A stretch of DNA of 64,000 bases from Paraburkholderia bannensis (GCF_014200455.1 NZ_JACHBW010000021.1:53139-117138); one strand, 5' to 3'. Shown: positions 28,261 through 37,364, counted from the stretch's first letter. The notes: a model not told the origin generated them from the letters alone. Numbers and translations: made by a program.

Positions 28261-28401
28261 TCGGTGAATGACCGTCTTGCGTCTGCGGGCGATTGTCCGA
28301 TCGCCGCGAGATCGTGGCGGTCGCGCCGGTGTTTTGCCGCCTCATAATCGGCCACTCATGAGCGATATTCCGGCAATCCCCACAGCGCGCACGGAGGCCC
28401 A

Positions 28402-29706
28402 GTGAAGATCCTGATCTACGGCATCAACTACGCACCGGAAATGACCGGGATCGGCAAATATACCGGTGAGATGGCCGCGTGGCTCGCCTCGCGCGGCCAT
28501 GAGGTGCGCGTGGTGACGGCGCCGCCCTACTATCCCGAGTGGCGCGTGACGCAGCCGTACTCGGCAAAGCGCTATACGAGCGAATCGCGCGACGGTGTCC
28601 AGGTCTCGCGCGCGCCATTGTGGGTGCCGTCGAAGCCGCGCGGCAAGGCGCGTCTCGTGCATCTCGCGAGTTTCGCGCTGTCCAGCCTGCCGCTGATGCT
28701 GCGCTTCGCCTTCTGGCGTCCCGACATAGTGTTCTGCGTCGCGCCCAGTCTGCTGAACGCGCCTACGGGATGGCTTGCCGCGCGGCTGTGCGGTGCGCAT
28801 GCATGGCTGCATATTCAGGACTTCGAAGTGGATGCCGCATTCAAGCTCGACATTCTGCGCGGATCGTGGCTCAAGCGCACCGCGCTTGCGATCGAGCGCA
28901 CGCTGCTCAAACGCTTCGACAGCGTTTCGACGATCTCCGGCAAGATGCTCGAACGCGCCGCCGACAAGGGGGTGCGCGCCGCGCAACTCGTGCGCTTTCC
29001 CAACTGGGCCAGCACGGATGCCGTATTTCCGCTCGGACGCACGAGCCGTCTGAAGGCGGCGCTTGGCATCGCTTCTGACGCCGTGGTGGTGCTCTATTCG
29101 GGCAACATGGGTCTGAAGCAGGGCCTGGACGTGCTGACCGACGCTACGCTCGCGCTCAAGGATCAGGCGGATCTGGCCTTCGTGTTTTGCGGCAGCGGCC
29201 CGGCGCGCGCGGCCATCGAAGCGGCTTGCGGCGAGCTGCCGAATTGCCGCGTGATCGACCTGCGGCCCGTCGAGGAGCTGAACGAACTGCTCAATCTCGC
29301 CGATATTCACGTCCTGCCGCAACGCGCCGATGCCGCCGATCTGGTGATGCCATCCAAGCTCACCGGCATGTTCGCAAGCGGTCGCGCGGTGATTGCAATG
29401 GCCAGCCCCGGCACCGAATTGCACGACGCGGTCGCGCCGCGCGGCATGGTGGTGCCTCCCGGCGACGCCCATAGCCTCGCCCACGCGATCCGCACGCTGG
29501 CCGACGATCCGGCGCGACGCGAGGAGTACGGCAGCGCGGGCCGCACATTCGCGGTGGCGTCGCTATCGCGCGATGCGGTGCTGGAGGATTTCGAGATGCG
29601 GCTACGCGCGGTAGGGCCTGCACGCAAGCAGCCGGCGATTGCGCGTGCCGGGGAAGAAAGCGCATCCGCGCTGGAACGGGTGCAAGACGCAAAGCATCCC
29701 GGCTGA
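28402..29706 (+). CDS. wcaI: WcaI-type colanic acid glycosyltransferase
   Basis: The 434-residue protein starts at GTG 28402 with GGAGG upstream. It opens KILIYGINYAPEMTGIGKYTGEMAAWLA, a sequence typical of WcaI/WbuB glycosyltransferases. YSGNMGLKQGLDVLTDA and the C-terminal VMPSKLTGMFASGRAVIAMASPGTEL also fit. Like other WcaI proteins it has a modified donor motif rather than the classic EX7E. WcaI adds a sugar, possibly fucose, to the lipid-linked intermediate in colanic acid. It is separated from the main operon by the regulator and the AT-rich region and is transcribed the other way. Confidence 0.88.
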   Translation: MKILIYGINYAPEMTGIGKYTGEMAAWLASRGHEVRVVTAPPYYPEWRVTQPYSAKRYTSESRDGVQVSRAPLWVPSKPRGKARLVHLASFALSSLPLMLRFAFWRPDIVFCVAPSLLNAPTGWLAARLCGAHAWLHIQDFEVDAAFKLDILRGSWLKRTALAIERTLLKRFDSVSTISGKMLERAADKGVRAAQLVRFPNWASTDAVFPLGRTSRLKAALGIASDAVVVLYSGNMGLKQGLDVLTDATLALKDQADLAFVFCGSGPARAAIEAACGELPNCRVIDLRPVEELNELLNLADIHVLPQRADAADLVMPSKLTGMFASGRAVIAMASPGTELHDAVAPRGMVVPPGDAHSLAHAIRTLADDPARREEYGSAGRTFAVASLSRDAVLEDFEMRLRAVGPARKQPAIARAGEESASALERVQDAKHPG

Positions 29707-29744
29707 AGTCAGCACGGCACTTTTTTCAGGCTCCAGAAGCAACA

Positions 29745-29772
29745 AAGCCGGCTCCTTTACAAGAACCGGCTT
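29745..29772. terminator. Stem-loop between convergent genes
   Basis: AAGCCGG at 29745-29751 pairs with CCGGCTT at 29766-29772 around a 14-base loop, 40 bases after the wcaI stop. The T tract after it is weak, so termination may be inefficient. Confidence 0.5.
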
Positions 29773-29864
29773 CGTTCGCTTCGTTTCGGTCGACCAGCAG
29801 ATGGGCGGATAGTGCCCCGATTGCGGTCAGATCGTCGTAGCGATGTACAACAGTGATGAACAGC

Positions 29865-30020
29865 TTAGTCGCGCGGCAGGCCGAACGGCGCGTAGTGCGA
29901 GCGGCGGATGCGTTCGGCTTCGCGGGCACGCGCAGCATACGAATAATCGGCATCCATCGGCAGGTAGGGCGACGCGAAAAAGTCGTCCACCTTCTGGAGC
30001 AGTGCGAGGATAAAGCTCAT
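29865..30020 (-). CDS. Small protein of unknown function, 51 residues
   Basis: ATG 30020 is preceded by AGGAG at ideal spacing and by a TATAAT-containing promoter. The product begins MSFILALLQKVDDFF, an amphipathic or hydrophobic helix. A charged, tyrosine-rich second half follows (AARAREAERIRRSHYAP). The layout resembles the many short conserved Burkholderia proteins with an N-terminal helix followed by a charged helix. I cannot assign a family with confidence. A longer frame reaches 30095 but runs through the promoter and repeats and is rejected. Confidence 0.72.
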   Translation of the reverse strand: MSFILALLQKVDDFFASPYLPMDADYSYAARAREAERIRRSHYAPFGLPRD

Positions 30021-30046
30021 GATGACTCCTGGTGAGGCGGAAGTTA

Positions 30047-30087
30047 AGGGTTTTCCCTGACTGAAAGCATTATAGGGTTTTCCCTGA
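30047..30087 (-). promoter_or_regulatory. Promoter with a duplicated operator-like repeat
   Basis: The 14-base sequence AGGGTTTTCCCTGA occurs twice exactly, at 30047-30060 and 30074-30087, 27 bases apart. Each copy has AGGG/CCCT inverted arms. On the minus strand a perfect TATAAT (30074-30069) lies directly after the upstream copy. The downstream copy covers the expected transcription start region of the 51-codon gene. Confidence 0.55.
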
Positions 30088-30109
30088 GCCAACACCAGTG
30101 CAGTGCAAC

Positions 30110-30129
30110 AAAAAAAGCGCGGCGCCGCG
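30110..30129 (-). terminator. Rho-independent terminator of the 30.2-31.3 kb gene
   Basis: Read on the minus strand, CGCGGCGCCGCG can fold into a short GC hairpin and is followed by C then seven T. It lies about 100 bases after the stop at 30230. Confidence 0.6.
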
Positions 30130-30150
30130 TCGCAGTCCGTCAGTAGGCCT

Positions 30151-30191
30151 GCCTATGCGTTGCCAGCGTTGCGCCGAGGCAACACATAGGC
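30151..30191. other. Strong inverted repeat / stem-loop
   Basis: GCCTATGCGTTGCC at 30151-30164 pairs with GGCAACACATAGGC at 30178-30191, 14 bases per arm with one G-T-type mismatch and a 13-base loop. No T tract follows on either strand. Confidence 0.6.
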
Positions 30192-30229
30192 ATCCTGCTA
30201 TTTAGGGGTCGGAAAAAACGGCGAAACGA

Positions 30230-31309
30230 TCAGTTTTTCGTCGTCTGATGCGTGCCCGACTGGGCGTGCGCCTTGGCTGCGGCGTGGGAAGCCGACTTGT
30301 CTTTCTCGGCCTTTTCAGCAGCCTTGGCCCTGGCGGCGCGTGCGGCATGGCGCGTGGGCGCGGAGGCCGATTGCGCACGGGCCGGCGCCGCAGCGGCCGG
30401 TGCGGCCACCGACGCAGCCGCCGCAGCGCCGGTTTCGACAGGCGGCGGCGCGTCCAGGCGGGCCGTGAGCTTGTCCAGCGCGGCCTGCTGGTTCTGCAGC
30501 AGAAGCTCGATGCGTTGCTGCTGGGCTTGTGAATCGGCCGAAAAGTTGGCCAGCATGGCGGTTTCCACCACCGCCACGAGCGTCGTCACCACGAGGGCCG
30601 CCACGGCCGCCGTGAGCATCCACCGGGTTCTGCGCGCCTGTACGGCCAGCGCGCCGGCAAGATCCGCCCGCGAGGTTTTATCCGCGTGCTCGTGGACCGG
30701 ACCATGCACCGCCGCCTCGAAATCCGAGGCATGCACCACCGAGTTCAAATGCGCCGGACTGCCGCTTGCGCTCGTCGGCGCATAGGAGAAGCCGTTTGCG
30801 GGCTTCGCCGCGGCCTCGAGCGCGATTTCGGCAGGTTTGGGCGTCTCGACCGCTTCAGCGGCTGGAGCGCTTTCAGCGCTCGCAGGCGCCAAGGCCTGGT
30901 CAGCCTCGTCAGCCACGGCGGCAGGATGTGCAGGTTGTGCGGATGCGTCTGGTTGCAGCGGATCGGCGTGGAAAAACGGCTCGGCGGGATCGAGAACGGG
31001 GTCGAGCGCCGCTTCCTGCGCGAGCGGTGCGGTCTTCTGCCGCGCTGCGCGGCGCGCGGCGAGCGACGCCATCGCGCGGCTGACTTTCGGGCTCACGCCC
31101 TGGGTCGCGCCGACGAACTCCGGCACGGGGCCGTCCCCGGCGTGCCCAAATAGATCGAGGGTAGGCTCGGCGGGCTGGGCGTCCAGCGGGGCGCCGATCG
31201 TTGCGTCAGGCGACGCTGCGCGCCGGCGGGAAGTCGTGCCGCGCGCACTGCGCCCAGCTTCCGACGATTCATTCTCTGCGTTGTCTGCGTAATCTGCGTG
31301 ATCGGCCAT
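30230..31309 (-). CDS. Single-pass membrane protein of unknown function
   Basis: The 359-residue protein has a long N-terminal part rich in Ala, Pro and Glu that is probably disordered. One membrane helix follows at about residues 235-255 (MLTAAVAALVVTTLVAVVETAML). After that comes a short coiled-coil-like segment (QAQQQRIELLLQNQQAALDKLTARLD) and an Ala/Lys-rich tail. This looks like a regulatory or envelope-associated membrane protein, but I recognise no family. The start lacks a clear ribosome binding site. A stem-loop and a terminator lie downstream. Ala-rich composition also produces long shadow frames on the other strand, which I reject. Confidence 0.7.
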   Translation of the reverse strand: MADHADYADNAENESSEAGRSARGTTSRRRAASPDATIGAPLDAQPAEPTLDLFGHAGDGPVPEFVGATQGVSPKVSRAMASLAARRAARQKTAPLAQEAALDPVLDPAEPFFHADPLQPDASAQPAHPAAVADEADQALAPASAESAPAAEAVETPKPAEIALEAAAKPANGFSYAPTSASGSPAHLNSVVHASDFEAAVHGPVHEHADKTSRADLAGALAVQARRTRWMLTAAVAALVVTTLVAVVETAMLANFSADSQAQQQRIELLLQNQQAALDKLTARLDAPPPVETGAAAAASVAAPAAAAPARAQSASAPTRHAARAARAKAAEKAEKDKSASHAAAKAHAQSGTHQTTKN

Positions 31310-31524
31310 GGGTCAACGATGAGGCTCGCTTCGGATGAACTCGCGTCGCACGGCGGTCTAGCCTGGCCGCAGCCCGACAGCCGCGATCGCTCTTCGGGCG
31401 CCCGTGCGTCGATCTCGTCGATCGGCCTTTGCGCCCTGGACAGGCATCTTAGCCGCAAACGTTGCCGGTGTGCGTCCCTAAAATATGAAGTATCCATGAC
31501 GCATCGACGCATCCGTCAAACCGA

Positions 31525-31720
31525 TCAGTTCCGCAGCCCGTCCTCGCCGAACTCCTTGACGACTTGCAGCTTGCGCAGCGCCGTGCAGATTGCCTTGTAC
31601 TCCATCGACGGCACGCGCGCCAGCACGATCATGATGAGCCGCGAGACGAGTTCGTTCCCGGCGGTTGAGCAGGGTGCGGTTTTCCTTGTCGTTGGCTGGC
31701 GCGAGCAAGCTTTAGAAAGG
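31525..31720 (-). pseudogene. Possible remnant of a small gene
   Basis: One minus-strand frame ends in a natural-looking stretch (IMIVLARVPSMEYKAICTAL, then RKLQVVKEFGEDGLRN). It has no good start and no ribosome binding site. A different frame just upstream (ANDKENRTLLNRR) also looks protein-like, as if a one-base shift had split one gene. The rest of the 31,310-31,792 interval holds nothing I can support apart from a TACAAT at 31751-31756, which could belong to the next gene. Confidence 0.22.
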
Positions 31721-31792
31721 CATCGATTCGAGACGGATCGCGCCGCAGCGTACAATCGGCGGCACCGTATTCGTCCTGCGCACACGTCTTTC

Positions 31793-32881
31793 ATGAACGC
31801 ATTCACCGGCGCAGCCAGCCTGCGCGAACATTACGACCGCACCATCCTGCCGCTGTGGCGCGGCCCCGGCTTCAACGCCGCGTTGCGCCTGCCGCACGAA
31901 GCGCTAGACGCCAGCGGCGCGGCGTCCTTGCCCGACGCGCGCTACCGCGCCATGGCCTGCGCCCGCCAGCTTTTCGTGTTTTCGCAGGCCGGCGACGCCA
32001 CGCACGCGCATGCGCTGTTCGAATCGCTGCGCCATTACTTTCAGGACCGCACGCATGGCGGATGGTTCTACAGCGTCGATCCGCAAGGCGCGCCGCTCGA
32101 CACCACCAAAGACCTCTACACGCACGCGTTCGTAGTGTTCGCGTGCTCCGCCTACGGCCAGCGCTTTGGCGTAAGCGAAGCGCTCGACACGGCGCGCGAG
32201 ACCTCCGCGCTGATCCTCGACCGCTTCAAGGCGCCCGACGGCCTGCTGCAATCGGCCCTCGACGCCTCGTTCGCGAACGTCACCGGCGGCCCGCTGCAAA
32301 ACCCGCTGATGCATCTGACCGAAGCCTGGCTGGTGGCCCGCGAGGCCACCGGCGATGCCGCCTTCGACACCGCCATCACGCGGCTGTGCGAAGCGCTCGC
32401 GCGCGGCTTCCTGCACGCGCCCACGGGCTGCATCGCCGAATTGCCGCTCGGCGCGGCTGGCAACCGGCTGGAGCCGGGGCATCAGTTCGAATGGTTCTGG
32501 CTTGCCGCGCAGGCAGGCGAGAAGCGGCTGGGCGAATCCGGGCTGCAGAAGGCACTGGTGCGCGCCTTCGCGTTCGCGGTGAAGCACGGCGTGGACCCGC
32601 TCACGGGCGCGGTGGCGGCGGCGACCGACGAAAGCGGACGCGTGACCGACGCCACCCAGCGCATCTGGGCGCAAACGGAATACTTGCGCGCGATCGCCAC
32701 GCACGGCGACACCGTTGTGCGCGCAACCTTAAACGGCCAGATCGAAAAATTCTCCGCTCGTTTTCTGACGCCGCAAGGCTGGATCGAATGCCGCGCCGCG
32801 AACGGCGACATCGCCCGCGCCGATATGCCTTCAACCACGCCCTATCATCTGCTCACGGCGTACAACGCGCTGGATCGATAG
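31793..32881 (+). CDS. AGE-family sugar epimerase/isomerase (mannose isomerase-like)
   Basis: From ATG 31793 the protein has 362 residues, normal for the N-acylglucosamine 2-epimerase superfamily with its (alpha/alpha)6 barrel. Typical segments are RAMACARQLFVFSQAG, GGWFYSVDPQG, TKDLYTHAFVVFACSAYG, NPLMHLTEAWLV, GHQFEWFWL and TQRIWAQTEYLRA. They include the histidines of the family's active site. Members isomerise mannose and fructose, or epimerise N-acyl sugars. A frame opening 165 codons earlier is rejected because it has no matching composition. A link to mannose supply for the exopolysaccharide is possible, but the gene stands alone. Confidence 0.87.
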   Translation: MNAFTGAASLREHYDRTILPLWRGPGFNAALRLPHEALDASGAASLPDARYRAMACARQLFVFSQAGDATHAHALFESLRHYFQDRTHGGWFYSVDPQGAPLDTTKDLYTHAFVVFACSAYGQRFGVSEALDTARETSALILDRFKAPDGLLQSALDASFANVTGGPLQNPLMHLTEAWLVAREATGDAAFDTAITRLCEALARGFLHAPTGCIAELPLGAAGNRLEPGHQFEWFWLAAQAGEKRLGESGLQKALVRAFAFAVKHGVDPLTGAVAAATDESGRVTDATQRIWAQTEYLRAIATHGDTVVRATLNGQIEKFSARFLTPQGWIECRAANGDIARADMPSTTPYHLLTAYNALDR

Positions 32882-32890
32882 AAAGCAAAC

Positions 32891-32919
32891 AGGGCGGCTC
32901 ACTTGCATGGCCGCCCTTT
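32891..32919 (+). terminator. Rho-independent terminator after the AGE-family gene
   Basis: AGGGCGGC at 32891-32898 pairs with GCCGCCCT at 32910-32917 around an 11-base loop, followed by TT. It is 10 bases past the stop and sits between convergent genes. Confidence 0.65.
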
Positions 32920-32951
32920 CGTCAGGCTGAAACCAGACCGGTCTGAAACGC

Positions 32952-34580
32952 TCAGGCCGTCGCGAACGCCCCCTCCGGTTCCTTGCGCAACGTGCTCGCC
33001 GTCATCTCCGCGAGACGGCGGCCTTCGGCCAGCACCGCCGGCGAAATCTCGAATGCCGCCACGGCTTCGGCAAGCTGGCGCGTCTGCTGATGCAGCGAAG
33101 CCGCGGCAGCCGCCGCTTCCTCCACCAGCGCCGCGTTCTGCTGCGTCATCTGGTCCATCTGCGACACGGCCGTGTTCACCTGATCGATCCCCGCGCTCTG
33201 CTCCAGCGACGATGCGCTGATGCCCGCCATCATCTGCGTGGCGCGCGAAATCGAGGTGGACACTTCGCGCATCGACTCGCCCGCGCGCTCGACCAGTTCC
33301 GAACCGCCGCGAATCTGCGAGACCGATTCACTGATCAGCGTCTTGATCTCCTTGGCCGATTGCGCGCTGCGTTGCGCGAGTCCGCGCACCTCGCCCGCCA
33401 CCACGGCGAAGCCGCGGCCCTGCTCGCCCGCGCGCGCTGCTTCCACGGCGGCGTTGAGCGCCAGAATATTGGTCTGGAAGGCGATGCCGTCGATCACGCC
33501 GATGATCTCGGCGATCTTGTCCGAACTTTGCGCGATCGCATGCATGCGCTCGACCACTTCGCCCACCACCGCGCCACCGCGCGAAGTCGCGTCGAGCGCG
33601 GCTTCGGCCAGTGCATTGGCTTCGCGGGCGTTTTCGGCGGTGTTGCGCACCGTGCCCGTGAGCTGCTCCATGCTGGCTGCGGTTTCTTCGAGCGAAGCGG
33701 CCTGCGATTCCGTGCGCGCCGAAAGATCGGCGTTGCCGGTAGCGATTTCGTCCGCGCCCACGTTAATGCCGCTCGCCGTCTCGCGCACCGTATGCACCGT
33801 GCGCGCAAGGCTCGCCTGCATCATCGCGATGCCGCGGAACAGCCGGCCGATTTCGTTATCGCCGCGCGCAGCCACGGTTTGGTCCAGACGCCCGCGAGCG
33901 ATGCGGTCGAAGTGACGGCCCGCCTCCTCGAGCGGCACGACCACGCCGTTGCGCAGCCCGAAGTACACGCCGGTGGCCAGCGCGATCAGACCCAGCAGGA
34001 TCACGATGCCCACGCCCTCGAATACGGCGAGGCGCGAATCGATCGACTCCAGCGAGCTGCGGCTGGCCGCGGCGCTAAAGCGCGCGAATTCCTGCAGCTC
34101 GGCCAGGTAAGCGTCCTGATACGACTGCGTCGGCTGGTCGAGGAAGGCCTGGATGTTGTTGGCGTTGAGGTCGTCCACCAGTTCGGCGAGCGCCTTGTGA
34201 TAGACCTGATAACGCTGGCCGAGCGCCGCGACGCGGGCGCGGTCCTCGTCGTTGATCGGCTCGACCGCGTTGAGCGTGGCGAACGACTGGTCGGCCGCGC
34301 TCAGTTGCTCCTGGGCGTGGCCGATGATGTCGCTCGGCGCCGCGCCGCCGCGGATCAGGCGCGTGCCTGCGCGCGAGAGGTTGATGCGGGCGTCCATCAA
34401 ATGCTGGGTGGTTTCGTTGGCGGCGCTGGCCTGGCGCAGCGCGACCTTGGAGAGATCCTTGACGTCGTCGTGGGTGCGGGTGAGCGACCAGAAGCCCAGC
34501 CCCTCGGTCACGAGCTGAAGTACGCAGAATGCGACTAGAACGCATAGAAGGCCGGAAGCGACCTTGATCTTGCTGAACAT
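32952..34580 (-). CDS. Methyl-accepting chemotaxis protein
   Basis: From ATG 34580 the product is 542 residues. A first membrane helix (about residues 8-30) and a second (about 192-212) enclose a periplasmic four-helix-type sensor domain. A HAMP domain follows (VVPLEEAGRHFDRIARGRLDQ), then a long signalling coiled coil with the conserved tip (IIGVIDGIAFQTNILALNAA then VEAARAGEQGRGFAVVAGEV). It senses ligands and signals to CheA. There is no C-terminal CheR-binding pentapeptide of the NWETF type. It stands alone, not in a che operon. A 66-base upstream extension of the frame is unlikely. Confidence 0.93.
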   Translation of the reverse strand: MFSKIKVASGLLCVLVAFCVLQLVTEGLGFWSLTRTHDDVKDLSKVALRQASAANETTQHLMDARINLSRAGTRLIRGGAAPSDIIGHAQEQLSAADQSFATLNAVEPINDEDRARVAALGQRYQVYHKALAELVDDLNANNIQAFLDQPTQSYQDAYLAELQEFARFSAAASRSSLESIDSRLAVFEGVGIVILLGLIALATGVYFGLRNGVVVPLEEAGRHFDRIARGRLDQTVAARGDNEIGRLFRGIAMMQASLARTVHTVRETASGINVGADEIATGNADLSARTESQAASLEETAASMEQLTGTVRNTAENAREANALAEAALDATSRGGAVVGEVVERMHAIAQSSDKIAEIIGVIDGIAFQTNILALNAAVEAARAGEQGRGFAVVAGEVRGLAQRSAQSAKEIKTLISESVSQIRGGSELVERAGESMREVSTSISRATQMMAGISASSLEQSAGIDQVNTAVSQMDQMTQQNAALVEEAAAAAASLHQQTRQLAEAVAAFEISPAVLAEGRRLAEMTASTLRKEPEGAFATA

Positions 34581-34876
34581 CTTGAACACCTGGGATGGCA
34601 GTGAGTGTGGGATCGGCGAACGCATGGGTATCGCGCGCGCCTCCACTGGGGTTTACGGCAGGAGCAAACGTTGTATTGAGCCTAAAAGTGTGAATTTTCA
34701 GCATTAAAACGGCGACAGATCGTTTCAAAACTGCAATGAGCCCGTTTTCGCGGCGATTCCATTCGTTTCCCACAACAATTTCTCGCGCGGCGGCCTTCGA
34801 TTCACCTTGCGCCGCCGCAACTCGCTTCCTAGAGTGGTTATGAATTCATGCGGGCACAGTCCCGGGGAAGGCCGCC

Positions 34877-35338
34877 ATGACCGATCTCGTTGACCGCGCA
34901 CGCGGCGCGCTGATGGCGCAGCCGTTCAGCATGTTGCTGGGCACTGAATTGATGCACGTCGGCCCCAACGAGCTGACGCTGCGCCTGCCCGTACGCGACG
35001 AACTCAAGCAACAGCACGGCTTCGTGCACGGCGGCGTGATCTCGTATCTCGCCGACAATGCGCTGACCTTCGCGGGCGCGCTGGCCCTCGGGCCGCGTGT
35101 CGTTACAGGCGAATACAAGATCAACTATCTGAGGCCGGCGCTGTCGGGCACGCTGATGGCGCGGGCGCGCGTCGTCCACGCGGGGCGTCAGCAGGCGACC
35201 TGCCAGTGCAGCGTGTTTGTGATGGAGGACGGCAGCGAGCGGCTTGTGGCGCTCGCGCAGGGAACCGTCAGCAGGATGGCGGAAGCGGGCCGCCCGGAAG
35301 AATATGCGTCATATGCGTCATATGCGTCCGTCAAATGA
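34877..35338 (+). CDS. PaaI-family hotdog thioesterase
   Basis: The 153-residue protein has a single hotdog fold. It contains HGFVHGGVISYLADNALTFAGALALG, the conserved helix and glycine-rich turn of PaaI-type acyl-CoA thioesterases. INYLRPALSGTLMARARVVHAGRQ follows. GGGGAAGG stands five bases before the ATG. Such enzymes hydrolyse short or aromatic acyl-CoA esters in the cytoplasm. No neighbouring pathway gene suggests the substrate. The end of the gene encodes YASYASYAS from three 9-base repeats at about 35305-35331. Confidence 0.9.
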   Translation: MTDLVDRARGALMAQPFSMLLGTELMHVGPNELTLRLPVRDELKQQHGFVHGGVISYLADNALTFAGALALGPRVVTGEYKINYLRPALSGTLMARARVVHAGRQQATCQCSVFVMEDGSERLVALAQGTVSRMAEAGRPEEYASYASYASVK

Positions 35339-35446
35339 CGGAGAAAGCGCACGGGCCAACGCGCGGCCAGATTGCCTGAAAAGTTTCCGGATCTGCAAAA
35401 CAAGGACAAATCCGCGCGCGCGCCTCATATTTCAAAAGCATTACGC

Positions 35447-35474
35447 TTGACCCTGATTCCTTGCAACCTCTAAC
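35447..35474 (+). promoter_or_regulatory. Possible promoter of the two-partner secretion genes
   Basis: TTGACC at 35447-35452 and TCTAAC at 35469-35474 are 16 bases apart, about 30 bases before the TpsB start. The -10 element is weak. Confidence 0.35.
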
Positions 35475-35506
35475 CTCCGGCGCGTGATCAACCAGCCAGC
35501 GCCGCC

Positions 35507-37315
35507 GTGTCACCCTCCAGCAAGACCACCTTCGCCGCCGCCGCTCTCGCGATATACAGCCTGCCCACGCTCGCGCAAAGCGAGGGCGCGTCGTTCGTCG
35601 ACGGCCTGCCGGGCGTCGATACACAACGCCTGCAGCAGCAGCGTCTCGAAGCGACCTCGAACAACGGCGCGCTTGGCGATGCGCTCGACGGCAATGCGCA
35701 CAGCCGCGAAGCCGGCGCCACGGACCTCGCGCATCTGCCCGCAGAAACGCCGTGCTTCCAGATCGACAAGATCGAGATCGCCAATAATCCGTTCCGCTCG
35801 CTGTCTGGCGTGGTCGCGCCGGTGGCGGGCCAGTGCGTGGGTGCGCTCGGGCTGAAGGCGATCCAGGACGCCGCCACCAATGCGCTGATCGCCAGAGGCT
35901 ATGTGACGTCGCGCGTGAGCGTGCCGCTGCAGTCGCTCGCGTCCGGCGTACTCAGGCTCGATGTGCAGGCGGGACGTGTAGGGGAAGTGCGCGACGAGTC
36001 CGCCGCGTTCGACGAATCGCCCGACGCATCGCCCGACGAATCGCCCGACGATCTCGCCCAGGCATCGGCGGCCGCGGCGCGGCCCGAAGCGATCGGCGCT
36101 CTGGCGCGCGCCCTGCCGCTGCAGCGCGGCGATCTGCTCGATCAGCGCGGCATCGACCAGGCGCTGGAGAATATCCGGCGTCTCTCCTCGCAGGCCAACG
36201 CGCGTTTCGACATCCTGCCGGGCGCGGTAGAAGGCGAATCCGACATCGTTCTGTTTCCCGGCGATCAAAAACGCTGGCACGCGGCGCTCGGCTATGACAA
36301 CGCCGGACAGGCGGTCACCGGCAAGAACGAACTGTATGGCATGCTAACGATCGACTCGCCGCTGCATCAGTACGACCAGTTGCAGGTCGCCGGCCTGACG
36401 AACGCCGATCGCGGCGCGCCCGGCAAAGGCTCGACTCAGGCAAGCGCGTCCTACAGCGTGCCGTTCGGCTATTCGATGCTCACGCTCGATGCCTCGCGCA
36501 GCAGCTATCTGCAAACGCGCGCCTTCACGTTCGGCGAGGCCCAGTTCACCGGCGAGCAAAAAGGCGCGGGTGTGAAACTCGCGCGCGTCGTGCAGCGCGG
36601 CGCCACGTCGCGCACCGAACTGAGCGCACGCCTCTATCGGTCGATCAATCATCATTACGTGAACGACAGCTGGATCGACGTACAGGACCGCGACGTCTAT
36701 GGCTACGAGCTTGGCGTATCGCATCGTCATTATTTTGGACGCGTGCAGGTGGATGCCTCGCTCGGCTGGCGCGCGACGTTGCGCGGCCTTTCGCGCGAGC
36801 CGGGCTATGTCCTTGACGATCCCCATTTCAATGGGCGCGAGCAGATCGAAACGGCCTGCGTTTCGGTGCTGGCGCCGTTTCGCTTGGCCAATCAACCGTT
36901 CTCCTGGCAGTTCGCATGGACCAGGCAAAACGCGCGCACACGCGTGACTTCTCCCGACTTTTTCACGATCGGCACCCGCTACGCCGTACGCGGCTTCGAC
37001 CAGCAGACGACACTGGCGGCGGAAAGCGGCTGGACCGTATCGAACGAACTCGACTGGTACGCGCCAACGTCCTTTGGCGTGCAGGCGTTGTACGCGGGGC
37101 TCGACGCAGGGCGCGTCAGCGGGCCGACGGCGCAGTATCTGGCGGGTAACACGCTGGTGGGGACAGTGGTGGGCATCCGGGGCACGCTCGCGCCGAAGAA
37201 TCGCTTTGCGGCCAGCGTCAATTACGACGTTTCGCTTGGCTGGCCGCTCTATCGGCCCGCAACGTTTCCCAATCGCACACCTACCATGCTGGTTCAGATA
37301 AGCGCACTCGTCTGA
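35507..37315 (+). CDS. TpsB outer membrane transporter (ShlB/FhaC/HecB family)
   Basis: The 602-residue protein starts at GTG and has a signal peptide (about residues 1-23, cleavage near LAQS). A helix follows (QQQRLEATSNNG), then POTRA segments (CFQIDKIEIANNPF and LDVQAGRVGEVRDE). A C-terminal 16-strand beta-barrel has the typical YDNAGQAVTGKNELYGMLTIDSP and a final IGTRYAVRGF signature. It exports the TpsA partner encoded 50 bases downstream. A low-complexity insert with DESPDASPDESPDD, from 12-base repeats at about 36007-36056, lies between the POTRA parts and is unusual. No good ribosome binding site is seen before the GTG. Confidence 0.92.
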   Translation: MSPSSKTTFAAAALAIYSLPTLAQSEGASFVDGLPGVDTQRLQQQRLEATSNNGALGDALDGNAHSREAGATDLAHLPAETPCFQIDKIEIANNPFRSLSGVVAPVAGQCVGALGLKAIQDAATNALIARGYVTSRVSVPLQSLASGVLRLDVQAGRVGEVRDESAAFDESPDASPDESPDDLAQASAAAARPEAIGALARALPLQRGDLLDQRGIDQALENIRRLSSQANARFDILPGAVEGESDIVLFPGDQKRWHAALGYDNAGQAVTGKNELYGMLTIDSPLHQYDQLQVAGLTNADRGAPGKGSTQASASYSVPFGYSMLTLDASRSSYLQTRAFTFGEAQFTGEQKGAGVKLARVVQRGATSRTELSARLYRSINHHYVNDSWIDVQDRDVYGYELGVSHRHYFGRVQVDASLGWRATLRGLSREPGYVLDDPHFNGREQIETACVSVLAPFRLANQPFSWQFAWTRQNARTRVTSPDFFTIGTRYAVRGFDQQTTLAAESGWTVSNELDWYAPTSFGVQALYAGLDAGRVSGPTAQYLAGNTLVGTVVGIRGTLAPKNRFAASVNYDVSLGWPLYRPATFPNRTPTMLVQISALV

Positions 37316-37364
37316 GCGCGTCTCCACGGCTTCCTCAATGCTTTATCCATTCACAATATTTAGC

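Noticed and set aside
29865..30095. Longer start for the 51-codon gene
   Set aside because: The extension would translate the promoter and both 14-base repeats, and the internal ATG has the proper ribosome binding site.
31298..31792. 165-codon N-terminal extension of the AGE-family gene
   Set aside because: Composition differs from the family and the family length fits ATG 31793.
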